Of a DNA stretch of 23,059 nt, positions 15,504 to 23,059 are shown in pieces (positions within the stretch are counted from its first letter, which is position 1; the number at the start of each line of letters is the position of its first letter). The notes under the pieces were generated by a model that did no database searches, was not told the origin of the DNA, and worked only from the letters and a program-made list of their open reading frames with translations. The translations under genes were made by a program, and so were the position numbers. The DNA comes from JADJNW01 sp964517175 (GTDB lineage Bacteria > Bacteroidota > Bacteroidia > Chitinophagales > Saprospiraceae): NCBI GenBank assembly GCA_964517175.1, contig CAZFBU010000066.1:1-23059 (forward strand). Direction: 5' to 3'.

Positions 15504-16382
15504 CTAGTAAATTTCGCCTTTGCTGGCTTTCAGTGTGTTCATCAGCAGGGAAGCGACCGTCATGCGCCCTACGCCACCCGGTACCGGTGTGATGAAGCTG
15601 CACTTGGGTGCAACGCTTTCGTAGTGCACGTCTCCGCGCAGGCGATAGCCACGTTTGGCGGTGGGATCATCCACTCGATTGATGCCGACGTCAATGACCA
15701 CCGCGCCCTCTTTGACCATGTCCGCTGTAACGAAATCCGCCCGACCAATGGCTACAACGAGGATGTCGGCGCGTCTGGTATGCGCCGGAATGTCGTGGGT
15801 ACGACTGTGGCAGATAGTTACCGTACAATTTCCCGGATTCGCCTTCTGCGAAAGCAACAAACTGATGGGCGTGCCGACGATATTGCTTCTTCCGATCACA
15901 ACCACTTCTTTACCTTCGGTCGGTATATCGTAGCGGCGCAGCATTTCCATGATGCCAAGAGGTGTAGCCGGCAGATAGGCAGTCAGCCCTTGTGCCATGC
16001 GCCCGAAGTTCACCGGATGGAAGCCGTCCACGTCTTTGGCGGGGTCAATGGCGAGGGTGATCGCTTCTTCGTTGATGTGTTTGGGCAGGGGTAGTTGCAC
16101 GATGAAACCGTCCACATCGGGATTTTTATTCAGGTCGTCCACGATTTTGAGCAGATCGGCTTCGCTGATTTCTGTTTCGCGCCGGATGAGTGTGGACTGA
16201 AACCCTACCTCTTCGCAGGACTTGACCTTGTTGCGCACATAAACCTGGCTGGCCGGGTCATCACCCACGAGCACCGCCGCCAGGTGGGGCATCTTCTCGC
16301 CACTGGCAATGATTTTATCAACTTCGGTTTTCAGTTCTGCTTTGATGTCTTCGGCTAGTTTTTTTCCGTCGAGTATTGTCAT
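15504..16382 (-). CDS. folD: Bifunctional methylenetetrahydrofolate dehydrogenase / methenyltetrahydrofolate cyclohydrolase
   Basis: This 292-residue enzyme interconverts 5,10-methylene- and 10-formyl-tetrahydrofolate in one-carbon metabolism, in the cytoplasm. Visible are the catalytic block YVRNKVKSCEEVG with Tyr48 and Lys52, the QLPLPKHI signature (near 115-122), DVDGFHPVNFGRM, the NAD(P)-binding VIGRSNIVGTP and the C-terminal PVPGGVGRMTVASLL. Length is as expected. It is the first gene of the minus-strand operon with the DinB-like gene and prmA, from a promoter at about 16405-16412, divergent from the adhesin gene at 16948. The sequence at its stop codon can form a short hairpin (15489-15507) with a three-base loop and one mismatch. 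Confidence 0.97.
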   Translation of the reverse strand: MTILDGKKLAEDIKAELKTEVDKIIASGEKMPHLAAVLVGDDPASQVYVRNKVKSCEEVGFQSTLIRRETEISEADLLKIVDDLNKNPDVDGFIVQLPLPKHINEEAITLAIDPAKDVDGFHPVNFGRMAQGLTAYLPATPLGIMEMLRRYDIPTEGKEVVVIGRSNIVGTPISLLLSQKANPGNCTVTICHSRTHDIPAHTRRADILVVAIGRADFVTADMVKEGAVVIDVGINRVDDPTAKRGYRLRGDVHYESVAPKCSFITPVPGGVGRMTVASLLMNTLKASKGEIY

Positions 16383-16947
16383 GGAGCAAGTTTTCGTTTA
16401 CGGACAAATTTAAACATTCTGCGGATGATATAAAGAAATCCGAATTTAAACATTTATGCGGCTGGAACTTTTCTTTCGCGCACGCGAGGATGCGGAGCGC
16501 AAAGCACGTTTTTTACAATCAGTTCATCCTGAAAATGCAGAAATCGCTATTTTGTGTGGCCAAATTTGCAAAATGAACCACTTTTCTTTCTCAACTGCCC
16601 AATAAACAGACGCCCAATTGCATTAATTGTTAAAATTTCGATATTATGAGAAAAAGATATAACAAAATTCTCACCTTTTTTTCTACATTTGTAACAGCAC
16701 ACAGCTTCATAATCTTTACAATCTCTGACGACCACGCGAAAAAAGATCGCCGAACCGGCTGGCAACCTGAAAATCTGGCAGCCCGCTCCGGATTGATCGA
16801 AACAATCCCAGATTGGTCAAAGCAACTACGCAAACATCTCAATTCTCGTTTTGAAAAACAAAAACATCCTGCTGCTGGATAGCCGTTGTGTGACGATGAC
16901 TATTATTTCCAGCGACACAATTTTTTTGAACCAGTAAAAAAAGCTTT
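16383..16947 (+). other. 565-bp intergenic leader between folD and the adhesin gene
   Basis: No convincing gene is seen. Contents: the folD promoter (16405-16461, minus strand); an exact plus-strand -7 element TACATTTG at 16684-16691 without a good upstream TTG; and a possible nested RNA fold at 16745-16798 (GATC/GATC, then CCGG/CCGG, then CTG-CA/TG-CAG with one mismatch, around ACCTGAAAATC). If transcription starts near 16698 the adhesin mRNA would have a leader of about 250 nt. The start codon at 16948 follows an A-rich AAAAAAAGCTTT. A 78-codon frame at 16646-16882 crosses the region, but nothing supports it as a gene. Confidence 0.45.
16405..16461 (-). promoter_or_regulatory. folD promoter with duplicated element
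   Basis: On the minus strand TAAATTTG (complement of 16405-16412) is an exact TAnnTTTG -7 element. The start point would be near 16398, about 16 nt before the folD ATG. The -33 region is weak (TTTC at a 22-bp spacing). The segment AATTTAAACATT followed by GCGG occurs twice as a direct repeat, at 16407-16424 and 16443-16461, with starts 36 bp apart. This could mark tandem start sites or an operator. Confidence 0.5.
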
Positions 16948-19900
16948 ATGGCGATTCATCTACGTATCAGAGCGCTGTTAGTAGCGGCAGGCTTGTTGTT
17001 GACTTTTATAAATCAGGCGCAGGAGTTCTCCATCACCGATGGTTCCATTACGACTTGCAGCGGGATTTTTACGGATAGCGGTGGCAATAGCAGCGGCTAC
17101 GGTCCGAACGAAAATCACACGGTCACCATTTGTTCGGATGGTTCATCGGGCACGCACGTACGGCTTACTTTTGCCCGGGTAGAGTTGGAGGAAGGCGATT
17201 CGCTTTGCTTTTTTGACGGGATGGACACCAGCGCCAGCCCGTTGTCCTGCATTGATGATTTCTCCTACGAAGGTCCTTTCATCATTCAGGCGACAGCGGC
17301 AAATACCAGTGGCTGTATCACGGCGGTCTTTCGCTCGAATGCCAATAGCCAGGGCGCCGGCTGGAGCGCCGATATCAGTTGTGTGCAGGCTTGCCAAACC
17401 ATTCTCGCCGAACTGGTTACGACTACGCCCGCCGTCATGCCCATAGATACCGGCTGGATGGATATTTGCCCGGGAGACCGCGTTTCGCTTTCTGCCCGGG
17501 GGCTTTATCCGCAAAATGGTACGATTTACCAGCATTCTGATTTAACGGCTACCTTTGAATGGAATTTTGGCGACGGAGTGACTGCCGTAGGTCCGAATGT
17601 GACGCATCAGTATAGAGAATCCGGTGGTTATATCATACAATTGACCATTACCGATGCCCGTGGTTGCGAAAGCACCAATTTTATCAACCAGCGCGTTCGG
17701 GTAGCGCCCAAGCCCACTTTCATGCTGGGCGATACGCCAACGGAGATTTGCTCCGGCGATTCTATCGCCCTGAGCGCTGCCATCAATGAAGTGAACCCGG
17801 CGGTTACCGTTTCTACCATGCCAAACCAGGCGTCTTTTCAGGCAGGGGCTGTACGTTCGGATTCGCTGGCGCTGCCCGACGGTACGGGCGTTTCTTACGA
17901 AACCAGTGTTGCCTTCCAAAATTTTTCGCCGGGGCAGGTGGTCACCAGTGCCGAAGATATTCAAGGAGTTTGTGTTAATATGGAGCACACCTGGATGCGC
18001 GATCTGGAAATATACCTGCGCTGCCCGAATGGGCAATCCATCACGCTGCATAACTTTGGCGGGCGCTCCGGCTCGGAGGTTTTTCTCGGGGAGCCTATCG
18101 ACTTCGATGGCACCAACCCGACACCCGGCAGAGGCTTCGACTACTGCTGGACGAATGAAGCCAGCCAAACCTGGCTCGAATATGCCAATACCAATCTGCC
18201 GCGAACACTACCCACCGGCGACTACCGACCTTACCAGTCTTTTGCCGAACTCATTGGCTGCCCGCTCAATGGCGAGTGGACGATCGAAGTGCTTGACTCC
18301 TGGGCGATTGATAATGGCTTTATCTTTTCCTGGGGTATCAATTTTGATCCGGAGCTTTTTCCCGATCTGGAAAAATTTACTCCCCAAATCGTCGATTACG
18401 GCTGGCGCGATAACCCTACGGTTTATAATGCAACACCAACGAACATCGAGGCATCGCCGATTAATGCCGGCGCCGCGAATTACATCTTTGAAACGATTGA
18501 CGAATTCGGTTGTGTGTTCGATACTTCCATCAATGTTGCCGTGCTACCGGTTACGCACCCCAATTGCCGCGATTGTAACGAACTGCTGACACCCCAGGCA
18601 GACGTCGCTGTTTGCCAGGGCGAAAGTGTGGCGTTTGACGTTTCCCGACAATCAGATGAGCAGAACACCATCACCTTTGAGTCTTTTCCGAATTATGTTT
18701 TTGGCAATGCCAATCACCCGCCTTCCAATCCGTATAATGCTACGATCAATGTCAACAGCATCGCACCCAATACCATTAACGACGCGCTCACCCAAATCGA
18801 ATCGGTGTGTATTGACATCGAAACGGACTGGTTGAGCGATGTTACCGTTTTTTTGGTATCGCCTTCGGGCAGGGTGCTCGAACTAACCACCAATAATGGC
18901 GGCAACAGTGATTTCTATCGGCAAACCTGCTTTTCGCCTTCGGCAACTACACCGATTAACGGTGGCACCTCGCCTTTTACCGGAACGTTCCGCCCGGAAG
19001 GAAACTGGGCGGTACTCAATGGTTCGACGATCAACGGTAACTGGAGTTTGCGCATCGCTGACGGGGGAGGCTTGCTTGAAACCGGCGTTCTCAATTCCTG
19101 GTCCATCACATTCAATTCAACCAACGTGGTACAATATATCTGGCAACCGGGTACGGGCTTGTCTTGCGCCAATTGTCCAAACCCAACGGCTACACCTGCC
19201 CAGTCAACCACGTATATCGTAGAAGCCAGAGACAGCTACAACTGCAGTTCGACCGATACGATTAATGTCAACGTCATTCCGGATGCACCTGCACCGACGG
19301 TAAGCTGTGAAATTCAGGGCGATACGGTTATGGCTTATACCTGGACGGCAATTCCCGGCGTGGCAAGTTACGAGGTAAACTTAACGATCAACGGGCAGGC
19401 ATCCGGCTGGCAGGGGCCCATTAACGAAACCCGCTACATCGTGGACGGTTTGCGAAATCTCGATACCGTCACGCTGGATGTCCGGGCATTTACAGGCGGC
19501 GCTGATTTGAATTGCAATATCGAAACCGGCTCCTCTACCTGCGTTTTTATTATTTGCGAACTGGATCTCGTATCCATTACTTCCACACCGGTTGACTGCT
19601 TTGGCAATAATACCGGTACGGCTACCGTAGAAGTAAGCGGAGGTGTCGGGGCATACAATTATTTATGGAGTGATACGCTGCGGCAAATTGAGCAAACGGC
19701 TATATTTTTACAAGCAGGTGATTACGACGTCGTCGTCACTGATGCGGCGGGATGTATTGCGGTGGCAAATGTAACGGTTGAACAACCCGAGCAGATCGTC
19801 ATCGATGCACAAGTGACCGATGCGCTTTGCGTTGGCGATGCCAATGGGCAGATTACCGCAACGCCCTCCGGAGGCGTCGGCAATTTCTCCTTTGCCTGGA

Positions 19901-21729
19901 GCAATGGACAAATCGGACCTACGGTCGCCGGGCTGGCAGCAGGCAATTACACGCTGAGTGTCACCGATGCCAATGGCTGTGTCGCCGAATCCGTCATTTC
20001 CGTTGGCGAGCCGGATACACCGCTGGGCGTCTCGCTGGATCAGTCTTTGCGCGGATGTTTTGCGACTCAAAGCAACGAAGCCACGGCGCTGCCATCTGGC
20101 GGCACAGGACCCGATTACACCTTCCAATGGAGCAACGGACAAACCGGGCAAACGGCAGTCAACTTGGATTCTACAACCTATTCGGTTATCGTTACCGACC
20201 GAAATGGCTGCACCGCCAACGGCAGTATAAAATTGCAGGATTTGGAGCCAATTACGATGAACCTCATCGTCAAAGTGCCAACCTGCAATGGCGATAACGA
20301 CGGCGCGCTCGGCGTCAACATCGTGACCGGCGGCGCCGGCACAAATGAAAATGACTATACTTTCCGCTGGAGTACCGGACAAACCGGCAATGCCATCGAA
20401 AGTCTCGCCGGAGGCGTTACTTACACCGTTACCGCCACGGATGGACAGGGCTGCCAGGGCGTGCGCGCTCGCCTGCTGGAGGAACCTGCTCCGGTATCCT
20501 TTGATGTGGAAATTACCGAACCCCGTTGTTTTGGCAGCGATGATGCTTCCGCTTCCATTACCAGACTCGTCGGGCAGGGTAGTACCTTCACTTTTCAATG
20601 GGGGCAAAATGCTAAAAATCAGCGTACACAAACGGCAACCAACCTGATCGCCGGCAATTACAATGTGACGGTGACCGATGCAAAAGGGTGTCAAAGCGCG
20701 GCTTCCGTACCCATTAGTCAACCGTCGCAACTTCAGGTCGTTTTTGAAACCAAAGACAACCTGTGCTTCGGCGAAGATCAGGGCGTTATTGTCGCAACAG
20801 CAAAAGGCGGCATTCCCGATTATGATTACCTCTGGTCGAATGGCGTTACCGAATCCGGGTTGCATGATTTGCAGGCCGGTATGTACGATCTTACCATTAC
20901 GGATGCCAATGGCTGTGAGCACTTGGCTTCAACCGAAATCCAACAGCCGGATCGACTCGCCGCTACCCTTAAAGCCACCCAGACTTCCTGTGCGGGTGAT
21001 CGCGATGGCAGCATCAGCGTTGCGCCTGCGGGCGGCACCGGTCCTTATCAGTATAGCCTGGATAATCGCAATTTCTCCAGCAACAGCAATTTCATCGGCT
21101 TGCGTGCCGATACCTACAAGGTTTATGTGCAAGATGCCAACGGCTGCACGTACCTGGATCGCATTGATGTTGCAGAGCCGCCGGCTTTCGTTGTGGATGC
21201 CGGTGAAAAAATGTACACAATTTTGTTGGGCGACAGCCTGCAATTGGCTGCGAATTCGGTGAACGGACAGGGGTTCGTCTCTTATGTCTGGTCAGCGCCT
21301 TATGGCAATACACTCAGTTGTTCTGAATGCACGAGCGTCATCGCCAAACCGCAGGATATGATCATTTACGAATTGTATGGCATAGACGAACGAGGCTGCG
21401 AAGCGACCGACCGAGTGACCGTTGTGGTGCGCAAAATTCGCACCGTGGATGTGCCAACCGGCTTTACGCCAAATAATGATGGCACGAACGACCTGCTTCG
21501 CGTGCACGGGCTGGAGGGTACCCGCGTGACCATGTTCCGGGTGTATGATCGCTGGGGCGAGTTGTTGTTTGAAACCGGTGATTTCATGGTAAACGATGAG
21601 AACGCCGGCTGGGACGGCACTTTCCGGGGAGAACCCATGACGCCCGGCGTTTACATCTGGTACGCCGAAGTAGAATACATTGACGGCATGACCGAAACAC
21701 TCAACGGACAAACCACTCTTATTCGATAG
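16948..21729 (+). CDS. Giant T9SS-exported adhesin: CUB-like, PKD, two P-domains, seven SprB repeats, type B sorting domain
   Basis: This 1593-residue protein has a signal peptide (1-24, ending NQAQ). Order: CUB-like domain about 26-146; PKD about 172-253 (EWNFGDG); proprotein-convertase P-domain about 285-472 (TWMRDLEIYLRCPNGQ, GEWTIEVLDSWAIDNG); a linker; second P-domain about 543-725 (DWLSDVTVFLVSPSG, GNWSLRIADGGG); gliding-type beta module 728-777; FN3-like 778-870; seven SprB repeats of about 77 residues, 871-1414 (pattern C-G-D-G, LWSNG or similar, AG-Y-VTVTDANGC); an Ig-like module 1415-1496; and a C-terminal domain 1496-1593 with FTPNNDGTNDLLRV, VYDRWGELLFE and GWDGTFRGEPMTPGVYIW. That last block is the type B T9SS sorting domain. 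Such proteins are surface adhesins in gliding and attachment. The porP/sprF-like gene follows 74 bp downstream, the usual partner. Confidence 0.93.
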   Translation: MAIHLRIRALLVAAGLLLTFINQAQEFSITDGSITTCSGIFTDSGGNSSGYGPNENHTVTICSDGSSGTHVRLTFARVELEEGDSLCFFDGMDTSASPLSCIDDFSYEGPFIIQATAANTSGCITAVFRSNANSQGAGWSADISCVQACQTILAELVTTTPAVMPIDTGWMDICPGDRVSLSARGLYPQNGTIYQHSDLTATFEWNFGDGVTAVGPNVTHQYRESGGYIIQLTITDARGCESTNFINQRVRVAPKPTFMLGDTPTEICSGDSIALSAAINEVNPAVTVSTMPNQASFQAGAVRSDSLALPDGTGVSYETSVAFQNFSPGQVVTSAEDIQGVCVNMEHTWMRDLEIYLRCPNGQSITLHNFGGRSGSEVFLGEPIDFDGTNPTPGRGFDYCWTNEASQTWLEYANTNLPRTLPTGDYRPYQSFAELIGCPLNGEWTIEVLDSWAIDNGFIFSWGINFDPELFPDLEKFTPQIVDYGWRDNPTVYNATPTNIEASPINAGAANYIFETIDEFGCVFDTSINVAVLPVTHPNCRDCNELLTPQADVAVCQGESVAFDVSRQSDEQNTITFESFPNYVFGNANHPPSNPYNATINVNSIAPNTINDALTQIESVCIDIETDWLSDVTVFLVSPSGRVLELTTNNGGNSDFYRQTCFSPSATTPINGGTSPFTGTFRPEGNWAVLNGSTINGNWSLRIADGGGLLETGVLNSWSITFNSTNVVQYIWQPGTGLSCANCPNPTATPAQSTTYIVEARDSYNCSSTDTINVNVIPDAPAPTVSCEIQGDTVMAYTWTAIPGVASYEVNLTINGQASGWQGPINETRYIVDGLRNLDTVTLDVRAFTGGADLNCNIETGSSTCVFIICELDLVSITSTPVDCFGNNTGTATVEVSGGVGAYNYLWSDTLRQIEQTAIFLQAGDYDVVVTDAAGCIAVANVTVEQPEQIVIDAQVTDALCVGDANGQITATPSGGVGNFSFAWSNGQIGPTVAGLAAGNYTLSVTDANGCVAESVISVGEPDTPLGVSLDQSLRGCFATQSNEATALPSGGTGPDYTFQWSNGQTGQTAVNLDSTTYSVIVTDRNGCTANGSIKLQDLEPITMNLIVKVPTCNGDNDGALGVNIVTGGAGTNENDYTFRWSTGQTGNAIESLAGGVTYTVTATDGQGCQGVRARLLEEPAPVSFDVEITEPRCFGSDDASASITRLVGQGSTFTFQWGQNAKNQRTQTATNLIAGNYNVTVTDAKGCQSAASVPISQPSQLQVVFETKDNLCFGEDQGVIVATAKGGIPDYDYLWSNGVTESGLHDLQAGMYDLTITDANGCEHLASTEIQQPDRLAATLKATQTSCAGDRDGSISVAPAGGTGPYQYSLDNRNFSSNSNFIGLRADTYKVYVQDANGCTYLDRIDVAEPPAFVVDAGEKMYTILLGDSLQLAANSVNGQGFVSYVWSAPYGNTLSCSECTSVIAKPQDMIIYELYGIDERGCEATDRVTVVVRKIRTVDVPTGFTPNNDGTNDLLRVHGLEGTRVTMFRVYDRWGELLFETGDFMVNDENAGWDGTFRGEPMTPGVYIWYAEVEYIDGMTETLNGQTTLIR

Positions 21730-21761
21730 TTTAGTATTTCTCAAAAACCAATTTCAGTCAC

Positions 21762-21783
21762 GGCGGAGCTTTCAGGCTCCGCC
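21762..21783 (+). promoter_or_regulatory. GC-rich hairpin between the adhesin gene and porP/sprF-like gene
   Basis: GGCGGAGC (21762-21769) and GCTCCGCC (21776-21783) form a perfect 8-bp stem with a six-base TTTCAG loop. It is followed by ACATTTTAAAAAAAAC, with only four consecutive T, then the ATG at 21804. It lies about 32 bp after the adhesin stop. It may be a leaky terminator or an RNA-stabilising element, allowing different amounts of the two products. Confidence 0.6.
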
Positions 21784-21803
21784 ACATTTTAAAAAAAACA
21801 ACT

Positions 21804-22865
21804 ATGAAAAATACCTTTACACCATATCTGATTTTATGTCTTTTTTCTTTTTTGTTCATTCAAACCGCAGATGCCCAGGATCCGCGCTTTGTACAATTTT
21901 ATGCTTCCCCCCTGAATTTAAACCCGGCAATGACCGGCGTGCACGAGGGGCAGTTTCGGGTAGTTGCCAACTACCGGGAGCAGTACAACGCCGTGCTGGG
22001 TAGCAATCCCTTTCGCACCATCGCTGCCAGTTTCGACTATCGCCAGCCGGTGGGGCGCGGCAGCTTTGTCGGGTTGGGTGTTAATCTCATGCGCGACGCG
22101 GCGGGCATTTCCAATTTCAATCGCCAGACCGGTGCAGTGAGCGCTTCGGTAATCAAGCAACTGGGCGGCGGCCGCTATTCTTCCACCGATCAGTTTCTGG
22201 TGGCGGGCGCACAACTGGGCGTCGGGCAGCAGGGGTTTGAGTGGAACCGGCTTTGGTTCAGCAATCAGTACGATGCGGCAAATGCAGCCATCAATTTTGA
22301 TAATTCAAACGGCGAGGCGTTTATCAACAATGTCTCCGACCTGTACCTCGATTTTAATGCCGGCGTAATGTGGTATGCCCTGTTTGATGAGCGCCAGAGC
22401 TTCTACATGGGGGGCGCTTTGTTTCACCTGAATTCGCCCAATATTTCCTTCCTCGATCAAACCAGCGAATTGCCCATGCGCTGGGTTGGGCACATGGGCG
22501 GCGAATTGCCGCTGGGCAACGAACTCAGCGTGCTGCCTGCCATTGCCATCATGGGGCAGAACCAATCGATGAGTACGACCGGTGGTGTGAACTTCCGTTA
22601 TACCAACCGCGAGTGGCGCGAAATAGCCCTGCGCGCCGGCGCCTGGGGGCACGTCGTCAACAAGCTGGACAGTGGCTTCGCGCTCGATGCCATCACGGCA
22701 ACCGCCATCCTCGAACTGGAGGAGTGGAACCTCGGCTTCAGCTACGATATCACCACTTCCTCGCTTGCCAATGCGAATAACGGTCGCGGCGCTTTTGAGG
22801 TGTCGCTCATTTACACGCATCCGGCGAAGTCGCGACGCATCCGGGTCAATTGCCCGAACTTCTGA
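21804..22865 (+). CDS. PorP/SprF-family type IX secretion outer-membrane protein
   Basis: This 353-residue protein has a signal peptide (MKNTFTPYLILCLFSFLFIQ, cleaved near ADAQ) followed at once by DPRFVQFYASPLNLNPAMTG. That is the hallmark N-terminus of PorP/SprF proteins ('Q.P.ysqy..np...NPA.tG'), followed by YREQY and many amphipathic beta strands ending in EVSLIYTHP. Family members are outer-membrane barrels, often encoded just after a type B sorting-domain substrate and needed for its export or attachment (SprF for SprB in Flavobacterium). The tight placement after the adhesin gene supports this. The last residues (RRIRVNCPNF) end in Phe, as for BAM-inserted barrels. I withhold a gene symbol because such genomes carry several paralogues. 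Confidence 0.93.
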   Translation: MKNTFTPYLILCLFSFLFIQTADAQDPRFVQFYASPLNLNPAMTGVHEGQFRVVANYREQYNAVLGSNPFRTIAASFDYRQPVGRGSFVGLGVNLMRDAAGISNFNRQTGAVSASVIKQLGGGRYSSTDQFLVAGAQLGVGQQGFEWNRLWFSNQYDAANAAINFDNSNGEAFINNVSDLYLDFNAGVMWYALFDERQSFYMGGALFHLNSPNISFLDQTSELPMRWVGHMGGELPLGNELSVLPAIAIMGQNQSMSTTGGVNFRYTNREWREIALRAGAWGHVVNKLDSGFALDAITATAILELEEWNLGFSYDITTSSLANANNGRGAFEVSLIYTHPAKSRRIRVNCPNF

Positions 22866-22910
22866 CAACTCGGCATCTATTCAAATGGCATTGCACCGGG
22901 GAAAACTTAA

Positions 22911-22940
22911 CAATTTGGTAATATTGTAAAATTGGATAAT
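22911..22940. repeat. AT-rich direct repeat of AATTTGGTAAT type
   Basis: Two related units, AATTTGGTAAT (22912-22922) and AAATTGGATAAT (22929-22940), follow each other downstream of the porP/sprF-like gene. An ACAAT/ATTGT inverted repeat overlaps the first unit but is too weak to call a terminator. This low-complexity unit type is of a kind I associate with Bacteroidota intergenic regions. Confidence 0.45.
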
Positions 22941-22989
22941 AAAAAAGAACCTTACTTCCCGATCAATTTCTGTTTAACAATACAATTAC

Positions 22990-23021
22990 TTTGTAAAGCT
23001 GGGCGCTATGGTTTAATTTTG
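22990..23021 (+). promoter_or_regulatory. Bacteroidota-type promoter for a gene beyond the right edge
   Basis: TTTG at 22990-22993, a 20-bp spacer and TAATTTTG at 23014-23021 match TTTG-N20-TAnnTTTG exactly. Transcription would start near 23028, toward the window end. No open frame begins before 23059. The remaining sequence from 22866 to the end holds only the AT-rich repeat noted at 22911-22940. Confidence 0.75.
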
Positions 23022-23059
23022 TAGCAAAGGTGGGATTTCTTCCGCCACAGACGACCAAA

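Noticed and set aside
15489..15507. Hairpin at the folD stop codon as a terminator
   Set aside because: The stem has a C-A mismatch on the transcribed strand, a three-base loop and no following T-run; the next gene starts 34 bp later in the same operon.
16741..16800. SAM-type riboswitch suggested by GGCAACCTG
   Set aside because: The short string resembles part of an S-box helix, but the other conserved helices and the kink-turn are not found and the downstream gene is not a methionine gene.
16646..16882. 78-codon frame in the folD-adhesin intergenic region
   Set aside because: It has a hydrophobic start followed by a basic tail, no recognisable domain, and it overlaps possible promoter and RNA-fold signals. 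It could only be kept with evidence of conservation or translation.
19708..20922. 404-codon minus-strand open frame opposite the SprB repeats
   Set aside because: It mirrors the repetitive, Gly/Thr/Asn-rich coding strand; the SprB repeat and sorting-domain signals on the plus strand are decisive.

Overview
The window reads as chromosome of a member of the Bacteroidota, most likely a Saprospiria-type marine or activated-sludge lineage (Lewinella/Haliscomenobacter/Phaeodactylibacter-like; the rank below phylum is inference). The evidence is: two genes ending in type A and one in type B type IX secretion (T9SS) sorting domains, a PorP/SprF protein, SprB repeats, A-rich starts without Shine-Dalgarno sequences, and several exact TTG/TTTG-N19..20-TAnnTTTG promoters of the Bacteroidota sigma factor.

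Layout. Bases 1-155 hold the tail of an outer-membrane beta-barrel gene closed by a strong terminator (175-210). At 384-1287 comes a small overlapping gene pair: a DUF4240-type protein, then a 100-residue protein resembling the detached toxin tip of a polymorphic (Rhs-type) toxin with a GIY-YIG-like nuclease pattern. Facing it on the minus strand are two T9SS cargo genes: one with eight tandem Kazal-like modules between PKD domains (1351-3879), one with dockerin-type calcium loops plus a cohesin-like domain (4043-5155). A plus-strand gene for an unrecognised helical protein follows (5387-6808).

From 6853 to 16382 everything is on the minus strand. In transcription order these are folD, a DinB-like gene and prmA (a tight operon), then a 1516-residue exported protein of unknown function, then gap and pgk (lower glycolysis). 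A 565-bp intergenic region (16383-16947) separates folD from a divergent plus-strand pair: a 1593-residue adhesin (CUB-like, PKD, two P-domains, seven SprB repeats, type B sorting domain) and its probable PorP/SprF partner, with a GC-rich hairpin between them. The window closes with a clean promoter reading out to the right.

How the genes work together. Three cargo proteins would be exported by T9SS and attached to or released from the surface. The PorP/SprF protein probably assists the type B adhesin. The glycolysis, folate and ribosome-modification genes are housekeeping. The most system-like element is the DUF4240 / GIY-YIG-like pair at 384-1287, which looks like a small toxin-immunity or toxin-antitoxin module. 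No tRNA, rRNA, CRISPR array, transposase or phage gene was seen.
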